From Tigriopus japonicus (lineage: Eukaryota; Arthropoda; Copepoda; Harpacticoida; Harpacticidae), in assembly GCA_010645155.1 (NCBI GenBank), contig JAAGOF010000046.1, positions 271,887 through 335,886 of the forward strand: 64,000 bases of DNA. The letters run 5' to 3'. Shown here piece after piece: positions 33,529-48,500 of the stretch (its first letter is position 1; every line of letters starts with the position of its first letter). The position numbers were made by a program, and so were the translations under genes. The notes under the pieces were generated by a model. It had not been told where the DNA came from, ran no database searches, and saw only the letters and a list, made by a program, of their open reading frames with translations.

Positions 33529-36500
33529 CTGAGGACAAAGAAAACAAAGCTGGAGTGTGTAAGTCTATTAATGCCGGGTTAGGTGATCTCGTTGGAGCAA
33601 ACACGTTTTTTTATTCGAGCGACAAATATTTGTCGTGGCGGATCTGTCGACGCGTTGGAAAACAGAGACCAGATCCACTTCCTTTTTAGCCCCATTTGCC
33701 ATATTATTTCCTGTCCCCACTTGAAGCTCGCATATCATGTTATCTGGCCATTGTTGTGTGCATGGGAGAGCCTCAGAGAAAGAGAGAAGTGAGGATGAGC
33801 TAGCATAATACTGTTCAGAGCAAAGCAAACTCCGTTCAGGGTATTAGTATTAGCTCCTTGACTAGGGACACTTATGGCCTCAAGCCTCTGGACCATGTTT
33901 ATGGACCCCACCAATGGCGGAAAGAATGGGATGACACTAGGCTTTGGAGTTAGTTCATTCCTTTATGATACCAATCCAGCCCCTTTATCGAATGGAAAAT
34001 TTCAATTTCAGGAAGGCATCAACCAAGATCGATTTTTGAATGACTGAAAAGTGAAAATAGTCATGGTGTTGGTTCTAGGATGAGATCAAAAAACATTTTC
34101 CAGGGCTAGAGTCTTCCACGTTCTTGCAGTTTATGGTCTCATTTGTAAAGGTTTGTGAAAGCAATCTTGTGAACATCATATCCCGTGTTGGGTTGAGTGT
34201 GCTTACATACATAACGAGCTGAGAACCAATAACAATTTCCGAAATTGCTCTCCTAAACCACCAACACATTTATTTCCAATTGCCCCTTCCACCAAAACGC
34301 GGTTTCTTCAATGTCCGAAAAAAACGAGTAGACAACGGCTTGAGTTGACACGTCCATCATTGGGATGGTTGGATGGTTGGATGAGCAGGGGCCAACAATA
34401 TTGACAGGGATGGGAACGTTATTGGTTTGTGGGCGGATTTTCCCCGAGGAATTGCCCTATTAATCGCCCCAATTGAACCAGTTGTGAGTCCGCATTCAAT
34501 CCAAGGATTTATCATGGTTTCCAGGGTGATAATCCAAGATTCCAAGAACTTTTTGCTTCAAAGATAAAAAAAATCGGATTCTTGGCCACAAGTTGCGAAA
34601 TGCAGTTTTTGTTCCATTCCAAGATATATGATCCGACCATAATTCATTCCATGAGGCGCCCACTACAATTCTCTCTTTCTCTTTCTCTTTCTTTTGGATG
34701 GAATTACACATTTCCAAGAGATCTGACCCAAATCTCCCTTCGGGCGTTCTTTGTTCAAAAAATCAAACTTCAATGGGGCAAGACGAACAAAACCTGCAAT
34801 CCTGGCATTGTTCCTGGTCGGTGGGACCCTTCTCTTTGGAAATGATTGTTCAGATTCAGCTCAAATTGAAATGGGTCAATCACTTGGAACAATCGCACAA
34901 TTCACGATCCCGTCGATGAGGCTCATTCATACCTTTCCAAAGCTACCCAAGTTTGACTTGAAATAGGAAGTCTTTTATTCTTCACAGTAATGGGCTGCAC
35001 TCCATAACTGTACGGTTAAAAGAGGGGAAGTACTTGCACAATAACGGGAAAGGTTCTGATCTTATCAAACGGCCAAAGTGAGGGTAGCCTAAAACTCACC
35101 CCCCTTTCTCTACCCTGAAATCCCCCCCTTGATGATAAGCTCAGTAAACGATATGCCAGCTATTTGTCTCTCTTCTAGGTTGGATCTTCATCTTCTTGGA
35201 TCGCTGGAACGTGGAGCAATCAGGAATATGATATAAAAAAGTGTAGTTAGTAAGCGAAAAGAGCGAGGTTAGAGTTTGAAACGGGAAGAAGGTGACTCTT
35301 TTTCCCAATAATCATGAGCACCTCCTTTTTGTTTGAAAAAGGTGTGTTCCAATTTCAATGGAACGATAACGATGGGAGGAGGACTTATTTGACGGCTCGT
35401 TGACGGTCGTTTTGGGGTCAAACTGGGGATTGTTTCAATGCAAGAAGGGGTTGAGAGAGAGGTCTTTGTCTTGTTCTCCAAGTCCAGAGAACCATTCATG
35501 AGATCCCAAGGATTAGGAAGACCACTGGCTTGAAAACATACTTGGTCCAAGGTGAAACTCAAAGACTGAATAAACGTGCAATTTAGGCCACGTTTCATGG
35601 GGATCACTGAGGAATTTGGAACGCTCTTTTCCCCTTTTTTAGAAATGGTTGGAGAGCTAGCTCCCTCTGAATCGAAACGATCCATGACATTTCACATTTG
35701 GCACGGCAATAAGCGAGATATCTATGGAAAACGGTGGGCAAGTGGATCACCTGGAACAGGCTTGTGTGAAATGGCCCAATTTGTTTTGATGGCGTACAGC
35801 AAACTCGGTATACAATTGTCATGCAGATCTCACGAAGAGGAGCTTTTCCAGCTCACGATTATCTGCATTTTTGCATTTATTTGTTGCCATAAAATCTGAT
35901 TATGCATCATTCCAACAACCCCTGAAGATGTGATTCCGGTGCTTGTTTCTGGCCCCCCCCACAGATCTGCCTGGAATTCCCTTTGAAACACAAATCTGAA
36001 TGCGAGTAAGTCAGTGTCGTGGTTGGAATGCAATTTCCAGCATTTTCTGCTTGTTTGTGGCAAATCGAGTCCGATTTAGGACAATGACTTGTACGGGTCT
36101 TGAATACACAGGAGTAGCATTCCATTTCCAGGGCATTTCTATTCAGAAATCGTTTCTACTCAATCCCATTTGGCTGGCCTTACCTTGTACTGTTTCTCCA
36201 GGATCTTGGAAGGATGATTCTTGTCATCAGTGACGTCGATACATTGGAGACTGTGGATATATCGAGGCATGCACCCTCGATTGATATGTGTCTCTCCAGA
36301 CTCGATGGCTTCGGCCAGAGCATCATGAATGAACGAGTACTGATCCTCAGTCTGAACCAAATGGTTCCGCTGAGCTCGAATATGCTTGAGGAACGAGAAA
36401 ATGTTGACATCGCCACGGGCCTCAATCTGACGCATCATGGCGTCAATTACGATATAGCAGCCCGTGCGGCCTACTCCCGCACTAGAAACAGGATGTTAAA

Positions 36501-39500
36501 TATATGTATTGTTATTGTTTTTTTTATGATTGTTTTGATGAAATAATCTATTTTTTGCGGATTTTTTACTACCTATACAAGGAATGTGATTCCTTGTTAA
36601 TTGGAGGATTTCTCTCGACAGCTTCAATCCGACCCCCAACAAGATTCGAACCTACGCCGTCTGGGGATGCACTTACACTCGGCTCTTAAAAGAGCGCATT
36701 AGTACGCGCGGCCACTCTGGCTTCCTAGAGATTCATTTCATCAAACAACTTATTAACGATTTCTTCAGACTTCTAATTTGGCGCTATATGAATGTTAGTT
36801 CTACATAATCGTATATGTTGAACCACTAACAGGCTAAAAAAAGTAAGCTTGATTTCGAAATCGGGAGTATGCCTGTAGTGTGCCTTTGGGTAGACAAAAG
36901 ATATGAGCCATTTGATCATCGAGGCCTAATATTTACACTTTACCCCTCATATCAAACATGCTCACATTGTGTTCAAGCGTTTAAGCATGGTGGGTGGAGT
37001 GATATCCACATTAATGAGACTCATAGGAGGCTTTTTTAGAAGTGATTGAATTTCCGTTGACGAAAATTGGGTTTGAAAACTAGTTTTAAGGGAGTGTGAA
37101 TAGTGCATTTAAAGAATGAGGTATCACAACTTACCTGCAATGAACCACGATGGGTCCACCTTCAACTGGATTGGCATGCGAGGAGTTTCTGACAAAGGTG
37201 ACCAGAGGCAAGGCGTGAAGTGGCACCCCATGATCAGGCCAAGCCGTGAAGTGATATTGGTAGATGGTCTTCTCTTGCGGTTCTTTGGAGCTCTTGCCTC
37301 CGTTGGCCTTTAGTCGGCGGATAGTGAAGGCCCTTAAAGTGTATGAGGCCAAGATATCCTCCCGGATCAGGGTGACTACAAAGTCTCCGTAGGTTTCAGA
37401 TCCAGCATCCGGCCAATACAGGTCGCATTTCGGCTGAGGCAAGAAAAGAGAGACGAGACAATTACTTTGAGCCCGTGGATCCTTCTGCTCATTGGGAACT
37501 CGATCCCTTCAACTGCTCAAAAGAATGAGGGGTGGTGGTTGATGGTCCAAGTGGCGGTAAAGGGATCAAAATTTAGCCCAAAGTTCTATTTGAAACTGGA
37601 CACCCTCAAAGGACTATGGGTCTCTGATTACAAAATGGGACCTGACAAGAATTCCCACCGTTTTCCCCTTCCTCACATTTAAGTACGTACCTTGCCATTC
37701 TCGAAGAGATGCGTGATCATGGCGATCACAATTGTGTTCTGCTCCCAAACCATCCGCCAAAAACCATTGAAAGTCCCTGGTGTGGGCCCTTGCGTGGCAA
37801 TATAGGCCCTGGGCCGTCTAAATCCGTCCACAAAATTGGCATTCAAATATTCATCCTTGTCCTGTTTGCTCGGTCCCTTGGAACGCAAGCGAACTCGTGT
37901 GTGGTCATCTGGAACGAGAGATCGTCCAAAAATCTCAAAGTAAAATCATAATTCCCAGCATCTTCTTTCATGGAATGGCTGCTTTTTTTCCGTCAGGAGC
38001 GTACATCATAGAAACCTTAAAGAGGGGTCAGTTGGGCAGGGATGTAGTAAGGCATGGAGCTAAATTGCAAATATATTCCACAAGCTCCACGAATGATGGT
38101 AGACTAATGAAAATCTGAACATTCCGATCATTGCTCAAAATACCCGGAATCTTTGTTATGAAAGCAAGGTCTTTCTCACAAGCCAAATGCCATTTCTTCT
38201 TGCATTCACACATTTTGGCAACTTGGTAATTAGACCATATGACAAAGTTTTGTGTTCCATTTCAAATAAATTGTCACGTGGACAAGATTTTTTGCAGTGT
38301 TTCTAGCCATTTGGGAATGGGTATGTGGAGTGCGACCCTCAGTGAAAATCATTAAGGAAAAACAGTACCAGCAAGGGGGAGAACAATCCACTTAACGTTA
38401 ATGAAATATGCATGATCCACCTCCAAAGCACGTGTTGTACCATTTTGCCTTGATGTGCCACCAGAACAAGCGCCCTTCAAACACTTTACAGAGAGGGGAT
38501 CTCTGCCAAGGTGAGATTGCTAGTTAGCGAGAAAACGATCAACGAATTACTTACAGGGCACAATATTTGGGTATCGGTTTCTGTCCACGTTTTCTGGATG
38601 TTGCGAGTCTTGGGCCGCATATTCATCTAAGCAACTGTCGGCCCGGATTTCCTCGTACTCTTTGCTGAACCCGACTCCCTGAAATGGAACGAGATATCCA
38701 AACTTCACATTCAATGGGATTGATAGAAGCGTGTTGAAAAGAAATCCTGTTTTTTTCGCAAACTCCGACCTAATTGAATCAGCTCGGAGCCAAAAGGCCC
38801 CATTTGGAAGAAATATATTTTGATCCCTAATCATGAAGAATCGTGATCAGAAGATCTTGTTATTGGAAAACTGGGAGAGCGAAGATCAAGGAAAGCAATG
38901 TGAAGTCACGTTACAGCAAAGAAGGCGGAGCATCTGTTCCACATGACCCCACGTTGGTTCCCATATTACATCTTTTTCTCTAGTACTCTCTCTCAAATAT
39001 GAGAGAAGAGCAAGTGGTTTTAATAACGCAAGTCTTCTCAATCCTGGTCGTTTTTTTCATTCGTTACTTTCTGTGTCATCAGACGTGCTGCGAAGGCCAC
39101 AAGCGACCTCGACTACCTTCAATGGAGATGAATGAAGGTCGTCGTCGACGCTTGCTCCCTCGCTTTTAAGCTCACTTGATGATGAAGAGCTGGAATGGTT
39201 CACTTAACCCTTCTACATACGCCTGGGATCATGGTATTTGCTCAAGTACCAACTTATTAAGCAGGGTTGCCGTATGAGCGGGTCATATGGAGTGCTTGCG
39301 TCTCTGACCTTCCACGTTCTCTGAATGATAACAAAACCCCATCGAAGGTCGTAAAAATAATGTACTGAAGAATGGATCGTCGAGTTGCTCAATCCCTCTC
39401 TGATGCACTTTATCCCAATGGATCGTAATCAATGTCTTTAATCATGGAACGCATGACTACTTGGTCTGAAAATGAACCCCATGGCCTTTTGTGATCGGAC

Positions 39501-42500
39501 AAAAAGGCCATTTAAGCGTGAACAAGTGGGCTTCTCGAAGGAATAGAAAAAGTGCTCAAATGGGGTTCCCAAGAGCTTGGACCAACAAGGACCAGTCCTG
39601 AATATCGAATAATAACCTTTACAACAAAGCAAATAGCAATAAAGGACCAAGGAGCCTGTCGCTGTTGCTCCAAAAGGTTCTGTAAAGATCTGGGTTCGTT
39701 TTGGACCGCGCTCAGCCTCCAAGTCATAGTGTAATTCCAAGTTCCGTGTCTTCAAGACCCTTATGTTTTTTTCGAATGCTTCAAGGGTGACCTTCATCTC
39801 GACGCCTCAAACGCTGATTGAACGTCGTTTGCATACGCCACACATGAATAATGAAACGGTGGAACAATTGGAAGTGAAGCATCAGCAACCACCCAACCAT
39901 CAGACAGGAGAGACAAGAAACGGCCTTGAACATCTTTGGCAATGCTAGACTTTGGGAGGTTTCCCTACTAGCTAAGGCCACGCTTGACTGCACTTTTCTG
40001 CTCGCTCCAAGAGTCTTTCAATCCTCAATTGATAGTCAAGTTAGATCTTTCACTTGGTCAAATCTCACAGTACAAACAGATGAAGGGAACACGGAAGTTC
40101 ATACCTGGTCCATGTGAAGTTCGGAAACATGCTTTTGGAAGAGATGCACGGGAATGGCTCCTTCTTCGTTGGAATCCCATCCGGGAAGTTCGGGTGTCGG
40201 ACCATGGCCATAATACTTCTCTTGGGGGTAATAGTACGAATTGTCCTGAGAGTAGCGTCTGAAATAGAACGAGCAGTTGGATGATGTCAATGATTTCTGG
40301 CTTGGCGAGCACTTTTTTGTCTATTTCACCACGCAAAGTGGAACAAACGTGTAAAAAGAGGGGTGAAACATGAGATCTTGGGACAATTGACAGACAGGGA
40401 CCGCCAGATAAAGAGAGGGCTAGAGCTTGGTCTTTGGACTCAAGAGTGGAACAGGCAACGGATGTTCCCCCGAGGATATGGTATATTGGAACATTCGCTG
40501 GCGTTGCATAATTGAAGTGGGACCCACAAGAGAAGAGAGCAATAAAAAGTGGAATTGAATTTTCATAATTGGATCCTTCAGTGTGGGGAATTCTATCTTT
40601 GGGGATCATCAAATATGGCAAGAATTTCGTCTTTAGCGTTACATCTCGTTTGAAACCTCTCACCTTAGAATGAGGAAGACAAAGACTGCCAAAAGCAATC
40701 CAAGAGAGCCACAAACGATGCCAGCGATCGTTCCAAAGTGCTCCTCCAAGTTGATCAGAATAATGGAATCCTTTTCGGTACTTCGGGGACTGAATGTTCT
40801 CATGGCCTCACAACCTGGTTGTAAAAGCAATCGCCTCGTTTCCGAGAAATCCCCGAAATGCATGATCCGATCTCCAACTTGAGAATGGGTGCCAGCTTGG
40901 ATTTTGAGGTCATAGACTTTATTTGTGGTGAGGTTGTTCAAATACATCTGTAAAGAGACGACCAAAGGCATGCATTTAGAACTAGCTCACAACGCCTATT
41001 TATTTGACAAATCGGAATTTAATCCCTGAAGAAGAACTACTAAAATACAGCAATTTGCTCGTTTCTTTGACGAGTCTTCCCATTTTTTTTCAGAATTAAA
41101 GTACTGGTACAACGTACGATTTGTAAAGAGTAAAGAGAATTGCAATAGTTAAACTAAAAACTCAATTATTGTTTTGCAACTGTAATACGCAATTTACAAG
41201 TGGAATCAAAACCAGAAAGACGAACTTTAATAAAGGGGAAACGAAGTTACATTTCAAGACGATTATTCAAGATTCGCCAGGTTTTATGGATGTCATCAAA
41301 TTCAAGTTCCATCCAAATCGAGCCACTTTAAGCTCCATAAAACAGCTCTTTAAGGAAAAAGCATTGCTTGGATCCAGATTCCCTTCGTTCTAATCTGTTT
41401 GCATTTTGTCAAAGTCTGAAATCAGTGCCATGAACTTGTTTGCTCGTCCCCATTGAAGGTACGAGAAGGTAGAAGATCCTTCGTGACTTTTCACCCTTGT
41501 TTGATGAGTCATGGTGACGAACTAAATTGGATAATGGACCCAGGTTTTCGGTTTAAGCTGGAGGAAAGACCATTCATTGGTGGGGCAACCCCGCTTTGAT
41601 CTTCATCATCACCATCATCATCATCATACATGATGATGACATAGTCAAACAAGGGAGTTCACTCTTCAACTCTTCCTTAGTACAGACACAAAGCCTAATT
41701 TGCCACATTTCCATCCACCATCCATTTCAACCATTCAGGACATACCAAACAGACCACAAAGGGGAGACGCTATTGACAGATACGAATCTAGGTTCTGGTT
41801 ATGGCATAGAATAAAAAACTTAGATAATAGAGCAAAAAAGAAGACTAACAATCTTATTTCATTTGGGCAATTGTAGTACAAAAGGAAAAAACCACTTCCC
41901 ACAAGAAAACTTGTCAAGAGAACAGGAAACACCTCTTAGATTTACTCGAAACATAAATTTAGTAATGGATTGTAAACTGATATTTGATGAAATATTCTTG
42001 CATGATGACACATCTTAGGGAGTCTGTTCTATGCTTCCATGACAAAGGGCCATATTCAGCTGTTTGAGGTTCCAATCTGGCGGAAAAAAAGCTTTCAGAG
42101 TAGATGCGTATCAGATGATTTGCGGTTCTTCCAATTTGAACAAACCAGACAGGCACGCGACGTGGAACCATGCAAACCATTCGGGAACCAATGTCTCGAC
42201 GACGTCGAAAATTCATGATTCTGCTCGAGAACTGATCTTGATATTGGAACAAGGCTATGTGTTACTAAGTTTCGAAACACATTGATGGGATCATGGCGTG
42301 TTCTCCGAATTAAGGTCGCTTGTTTCAGCCAGATGTAATTGAGTGGAAAACAGCAGCAAAAAAAACCTAACGGAACACACACCCAAAAAAAGGTGTGAAA
42401 CACAACCAAACACAGATCGTCTCATTTTGGGGATCATCATCATCATCATCAAACAGGTCATTGCCCCGTTTAATCGTATACTGTTTGAATGGCAGCTTTA

Positions 42501-45500
42501 CATTTAACGTCCAAAAATGCTAGTGTTGAATTCAAATGTCAAGAACTCATTTGATCAGGGGACTCGATTGCAAGGTAGGATTAGATATTTCTTTATTTAG
42601 GGGTGGACATTCGTTCCCTGGCCAAAGTGGATCTGCCTGAGTCTCTCACGTGCAATTATGGTGAAAACTGTCAGATTGTTCTCCCAAATTAGAGCTGACT
42701 TCTTGACACGCAAGCGAGAACGGCTTGGTTTGTACAGTTTGTACGTGTTCAGAGTCTCGTAAAGTGGTCCGTTCGTCCACCTGCACTCTCTACTACACTT
42801 TCGGTTCCCTTTGGAACCGCTCCTTAATTCACTTTCGACACTTCACTTTCATTCAGGGGAACACATCTCAATCTGAGTTGTTGTTTTCGAGGTTTCAAAC
42901 TCACGTTCGAGATCATTCAAGCTTATTAGCTGTTTTGACACAAACAATCCTACTTTCTTCTTACTTTAGAATGTGTTCCTTGATAAAACATAAAGTTACA
43001 AAATTTATTTTGTTCTATTGCTTTTTAATCCTTCTGAAACTTTTCTTGCATCGAACTGTCTCCAAAAGTTTACCATGAATGATTCAGTTTTTACCCTGTT
43101 CAAAAATGTGGTCTTTATTAAGTCCTACGCAATCGAAATTCCTAAGATGTAGAAGAAGTGGCACTCTGCTTTGTTTAGTACCAAATTTAGAATACAGTCT
43201 TGAGATTCTCTCTTTTTTAAAATTTCGCCAACAACACTCATTTCCCTTTTGAAGTGGCCTGAGAAAGTTAATGACACTTTGTCATTACACTGAATGGCTA
43301 ATGAGGACCACTCTTATTCAAACGAAGATACGTAGGTGAGTGAATAAAGTGAGTCTTTGCAAACCTCTAGGACCTATGATTAAAGCATTGCATGTCAACA
43401 AATGTCAACGCCATTTCACGATCTCTATGGATGAACTTTGTAAGGGCACACCCATTTGTACGTATGTTATCTGTTTTTACAACGAGTCTGAAAGGACTAA
43501 TAAAAATTAGAATAATTCACATGAACCTGATACAAACACCCTTTAGGATGTCATGTTGACATTGATACCAAGCTATTGAAGTTGGACATAGGAGACTAAT
43601 TTACTTGTTAATGTAACCTATGAGTAATGATGATCAAGTTGCGAGCATTGGATCCTCAAATTGGCCCAAGGAATCTCCATTTGCAATTAGATATCAAAAC
43701 CGGAGGGCAATTACAAAAATAAAGCGTCCTTGCCATAATATTCGCGAAGCATGCAACATGATGAATGGACCCCTTTTTGGGTCCAAATTGAGATCTCTCA
43801 AGTCACAACTCGACCAAACGATAGCTAAACATAACAATATATCCGCCCCCTACCATATGGTTGACGGTGTTGTTGACGGTCTCAACCACTTGGCGTTCCC
43901 ACGTGTCTTGGTCTTCTGGACGATACATCACGTGGTAGACGTCCACAGTGCGATAGAAGATTTTAGGTCGAAGCCATTTGAGGAACATGGTGTTCCCATT
44001 TTGACAGGTGAGATTGACGATCAATGGCTCACCTGGAGCCTTCACATCCGTTCGAATGTAAATGGGTTCCGAGGGTTTGCCCTCATTCTTGGTGGTGTAC
44101 GCTCGGATCCACAATTTGTACTCGGTATACGGTTCTGGAATAGGAATAATTATCCCTTCAAATATGATGAACATTCCTTGACGGAATATTGATTCAATCG
44201 AAAAGTATGTCTTGGCAACCCTGTTCGAAGAGTTTTGTCTTTCATTGAGTAAAAATGGGTCAGTGCCTCTGGGGTGTAAAATTCCCATCGGAGCTCCCCT
44301 AAGTCGTTCTTATTGCTTGGCACAACAAGCTACATAGAGAGCAAAACAGAGACGGAACAATGGTTTTTGGAATCCCTCAGAGAGTCGACGACGCCCTTTC
44401 GTCCATGCCCAACAACAACATCATCATCATCATCATCACCATCACCATCATCGCCTTCTTCATTGCTTTCCTTCTCCCTACTGACGCCAAATTAAATATT
44501 GGTTGTAAATATCGGATGTGAATACAAAATAAAGGCCGCCAAAGAAAGGCGCAAGAGCGGGAGCATGTAAAGCAGGAAGTACAGTAAACAGTCTGGAATC
44601 TGTCACGATGTGGACGAACGAAGACTGCGAGGGTTCTGCTGCTATTCCTTTCCCCAAAGAATGGCCGTTGTACGACTATATTAAATGGGGGACTAAGGGA
44701 GCTTAGCTCACATTCCGTGGAGAATAGTAGACTTGTCACAATGGCCGTCCATATCATTTCTTAATGAGAACAAATCTCTGGCTACAAATCTGCCTGTGTT
44801 TCTGACCTCATTTGAGAAAACGGTACGCCGTGAACGGACTTTAAAGAGCAATCCTTCAAAACTTATTATGAAGAAACTTTTTTTAGTGTCCTTATGCTTC
44901 ACATAAGTGGGAGGGTTGGAGACAAAAAGTAAAGGGGAGGGAGAATCGTGGAAAAATATCCTCAAGAAGACAAAAAAGTTTAGGAAGGATGATGTGAGTA
45001 CATGAAAAACTAGGTCATCAACGTCCATATGTTCTCGGAGATTATTATATTCTAACTAGAAGCAATTGGATACAAAAAGACCTTCAGTGGTCCATTTCGG
45101 AGGAACCGATACCCGAATCCAATCAAGGGTTCTTCTCCTCCCCTTCTCTTTTTCCCTTTTCTGATTGTAACCAGATTTTGGTTGGTAAAGCATGAAACAA
45201 ACCACCTTTAGCCTTTTACCCGATAGAACATCAAGGAATGGTCGTTCAACCGAAGGGGTTGAGATTTGTTTGGAATATACGGATCCCCGGAACATCCCTT
45301 GATGAGAAACGCAAAGAGAAAGGGACCGACGACACAACCATTGCAGACTAAACTGATTGGAACTGGGGAGGGGAAAGATGGACATGCACTTATTTACTTA
45401 TTTATCTACCTGCCTGAACATGACAGATCTAGTTATCCGGCCTCAACGACCCCTGCAATTTGCAACTTGGACCAATGTCCATTACACAATCTCAGAAAAA

Positions 45501-48500
45501 GCCAACCCGTTCCCCGTTTGGCTATCAGTCCCAACCAATAAAACCAACATTGCTCCATTATAATTTTGATCCTCATTTGCAGTTAACCGCCACATTGGCC
45601 ATGGTCCTCCTCCTCCATTTCCTCCAATTTACCAGAATCCAAGCTCAGTCTATGTTGGGTGGTGGTGGCATGAGAACACAGGGCTTAAAACAAAGCCTCC
45701 GTTCACTGAGCACCCTGCTCTCTCTACTCGTTCATTCCCTGTGTGCGATGTCTCTACTTGTCCCTTACTGCAACCATCTTAGCCAATAGCCTCCACCCTC
45801 ACTTCCTTGGCTCTTGGGCCATTCCATTTCCTTGTTGGTCCCTCCGGTGGACTTGCCACTTTGGCGAGGGGGGCTTGATCCAATTTAATTTTATAGTGGA
45901 TTATCTTTGGAAAAATTGAGGAGACGGCCTCCGATGGAAGCCCGTGGAACAATAGCCAATTGGAAATGGGAATGAATATACCTGGTGCGCCCATATAATT
46001 CATGAGAGCCGGTTGGACGAAGCACCTTCGATACTCAATTTTAAGACTGAAAAAGTTCCCATTTTACTTGGCCATTCGTTGAGCCATGAGCTAATCATTA
46101 TTGGTCCGAAGAAGGGCTAGAACCCTTGAAGGGCAAGATTGCCCACCGGTAGTTTTATGGGCTTAAAACAAAATGAGGATGATTGGGTAGGGGATTGAGA
46201 GAGACAGAAGATGAGGGAGGCTCTCTATCTGCACGTTTCCCATGGGACCGGGTCAATATGAGGCGTACTTGGGCTTGGCAAATTACTTCGGCCAGGCATT
46301 TTAAGGGCGCGGTACGTCCGAGTGTTAGAAGGCAAATCTCCTCTGCATCATCTTATCTCTTTTAGACTTATCTATCATTTCAAGATCGGTGAAGATGGAT
46401 TGAGGGATTGCTAGAAGGGCTCCTTGATGTATATTCCAATCCAAAAAGGAAATTGTCTGCGCTGAATCGATCAATGACCGTTCAAACCTATGATATCCCC
46501 ATAAAAACTTCCCTAAAAGTATATGTGTGAATTGAATGTCTCAATTAGGGCCCAGAAATGTCACTGTAGCGCCAAGAATTGTTGAACATGAAAGCGATTG
46601 TTAACAAAAATCAAACCTCTCCACGGGAGGGCCTTTAACCAAGGAGCTCGCACCAACGGACAAATACCGTGGGTGAAACCAGAGGGTTACAACCATGAAA
46701 CACATACCCCTCAGAACAGAGGAAACGCTAGGGAAAGAAAAAAAGTGCTCCTGGGGTGTCAATTTTGAAGAAATGGACTTTTGAGGGGAGAACACATTTT
46801 TTTTTTTTTGCTTTCATGTGGAGAAACTATGTAGACATGATGATTAGCCTCCCTGGAGTCCAAGCGGTTGAATATGGGTAAATTATTCACTTGAGGCGCG
46901 CATAATGACGGGCTCAGATTTTTCTCTTCTCGTCTTCCCTACCCTGTTTCTTTGTAGCATTTTCTTTGATCCGTTTCAAGGAAGCACTCACCCAATCTGG
47001 CCAGAGTCTCGATCATGGCCGACTTGTTATCCTTCACCGTCTGCACAGAAGTGACATTATTATGCAAATAGTAGATGCGATATCCTTGGAGGATGCCGTT
47101 GGCTCGGGCGGGTTCCCACCAAGACACTTGAAAACTCGAATCCGTCACACTGAGCAAGCGCACATTCCGCGGAGAACTCGGAGCTGCAATAAAGAACAGG
47201 GAAGAATGCATTTGATTAAAATTAATGGTTAAAAGAACATCGGGGACTGACTGCTATGCTGGCTGACTTCGACAACCAAACCAGATTCAATCAATTCAGG
47301 AGAGACGCGGGATTACATTCCGATTTGGCCGATATGAAGTTTGTAAAATCATATTGGAAAACCCACACGATGATGTACATGGTTCGTGTATCAATTCCAA
47401 GGGTCTGTGTGGATCGAGTGTTTTCACAAGGATCCATTTAAATGAGGTTCGTATCGAGAGTGTGCATAGTCATGAAGTACTACTACAATGTGCCGAGAGG
47501 AGGACTTATGTGGTGTTTATCTAGCTCTTACGCATCCATCAAAGGGCTAATAAGTGGAAGACAAACCTCTTCAATGAGTCTCTTTCCATGAACGAATATC
47601 AAGGAGGAAATGACGAAGAGGGTTTTATGTGGATAGATGAGAGAGAGTGTACGAATTGAGACCGATCCATTTCTTTGAGCATGTATTGAAGGCTCGCCTA
47701 AAACTTGCCAAAGATATCGGAACAAATTGATACGGATGGTGATGGTTCCAACATACAAATTTCTCACAGTGCCAAGGGTTGGTTCTTTCCTATGATGACT
47801 GTTAAGAAGATGGATCATCATTGTTCCTCCCAAAAAAGTGGGAACAGCCCAACATCACTCGGGCCGGTCTTGAGTTCCATTTCCGCAAAAACGAGTTAGA
47901 TAATTGAAGGATGAGACGAGGGCGGCTCTTTCTTTCTTTCTCTGAGCGAAACGAGCGAAAGCAGCTCGCAACTCACGAGAATGAGGACGGATGTCAAATG
48001 ATTTCCAATTGCAAGAACCGACTCCTAATTATTTTTCGGGTGATCACTCTCATTGCTTTGCAAGTTCTCGTGAAGCAAGATCTCTTTCCCTTATTGGATT
48101 CACTTATTGGAAGAGGGCCGCCATCTTTGGGGAGCATTTTGAGCGAGATGAATAAAGAAATGAACGTCTGTCTTAGGCAAAAACGAGTCCTTGTACACGT
48201 ACTCGAAACAAAAGCAACAAGTGTCTCTGTGGTTAAAAAGGGGTTCATTTCCTTTTGGCTTTGATAAATTGGGTATGAAATGTTTAATTCCCATGCTTGA
48301 AATACAAACTGTCAAATGGAAAATAGGCATGAACTATGAGGCCTCTTCAATTATCTTGGTTCGTATTCAAATAAGGGCTGATATTATCGGAAAAAATATG
48401 ATAAAGAAGGCCCTAGAGCTTTAGAACATCCATTCTAAACGAGATGTTATTATCCTCATTTTCCTTACATCAAAGCAAAATGTTCCATTCCAAAATCATT

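Larger units (their letters stand above)
40948..43853 (-). other. Ptp99A-like intron before the transmembrane exon
   Basis: A 2,906-bp intron with two CAT microsatellites and no other recognisable element. No alternative exon with compatible phase was found. Confidence 0.5.

Noticed and set aside
35269..35685. 138-codon open frame between D1 and D2 exons, considered as a linker exon
   Set aside because: Exon 12 joins exon 13 in phase 0 directly with a sensible linker; this frame has no acceptor of matching phase and contains no phosphatase motif.
39438..39797. 119-codon open frame with a helical start, considered as a juxtamembrane exon
   Set aside because: Exon 8 (40105) and exon 9 (38678) join in phase 0 and read through the expected D1 lead-in without it.
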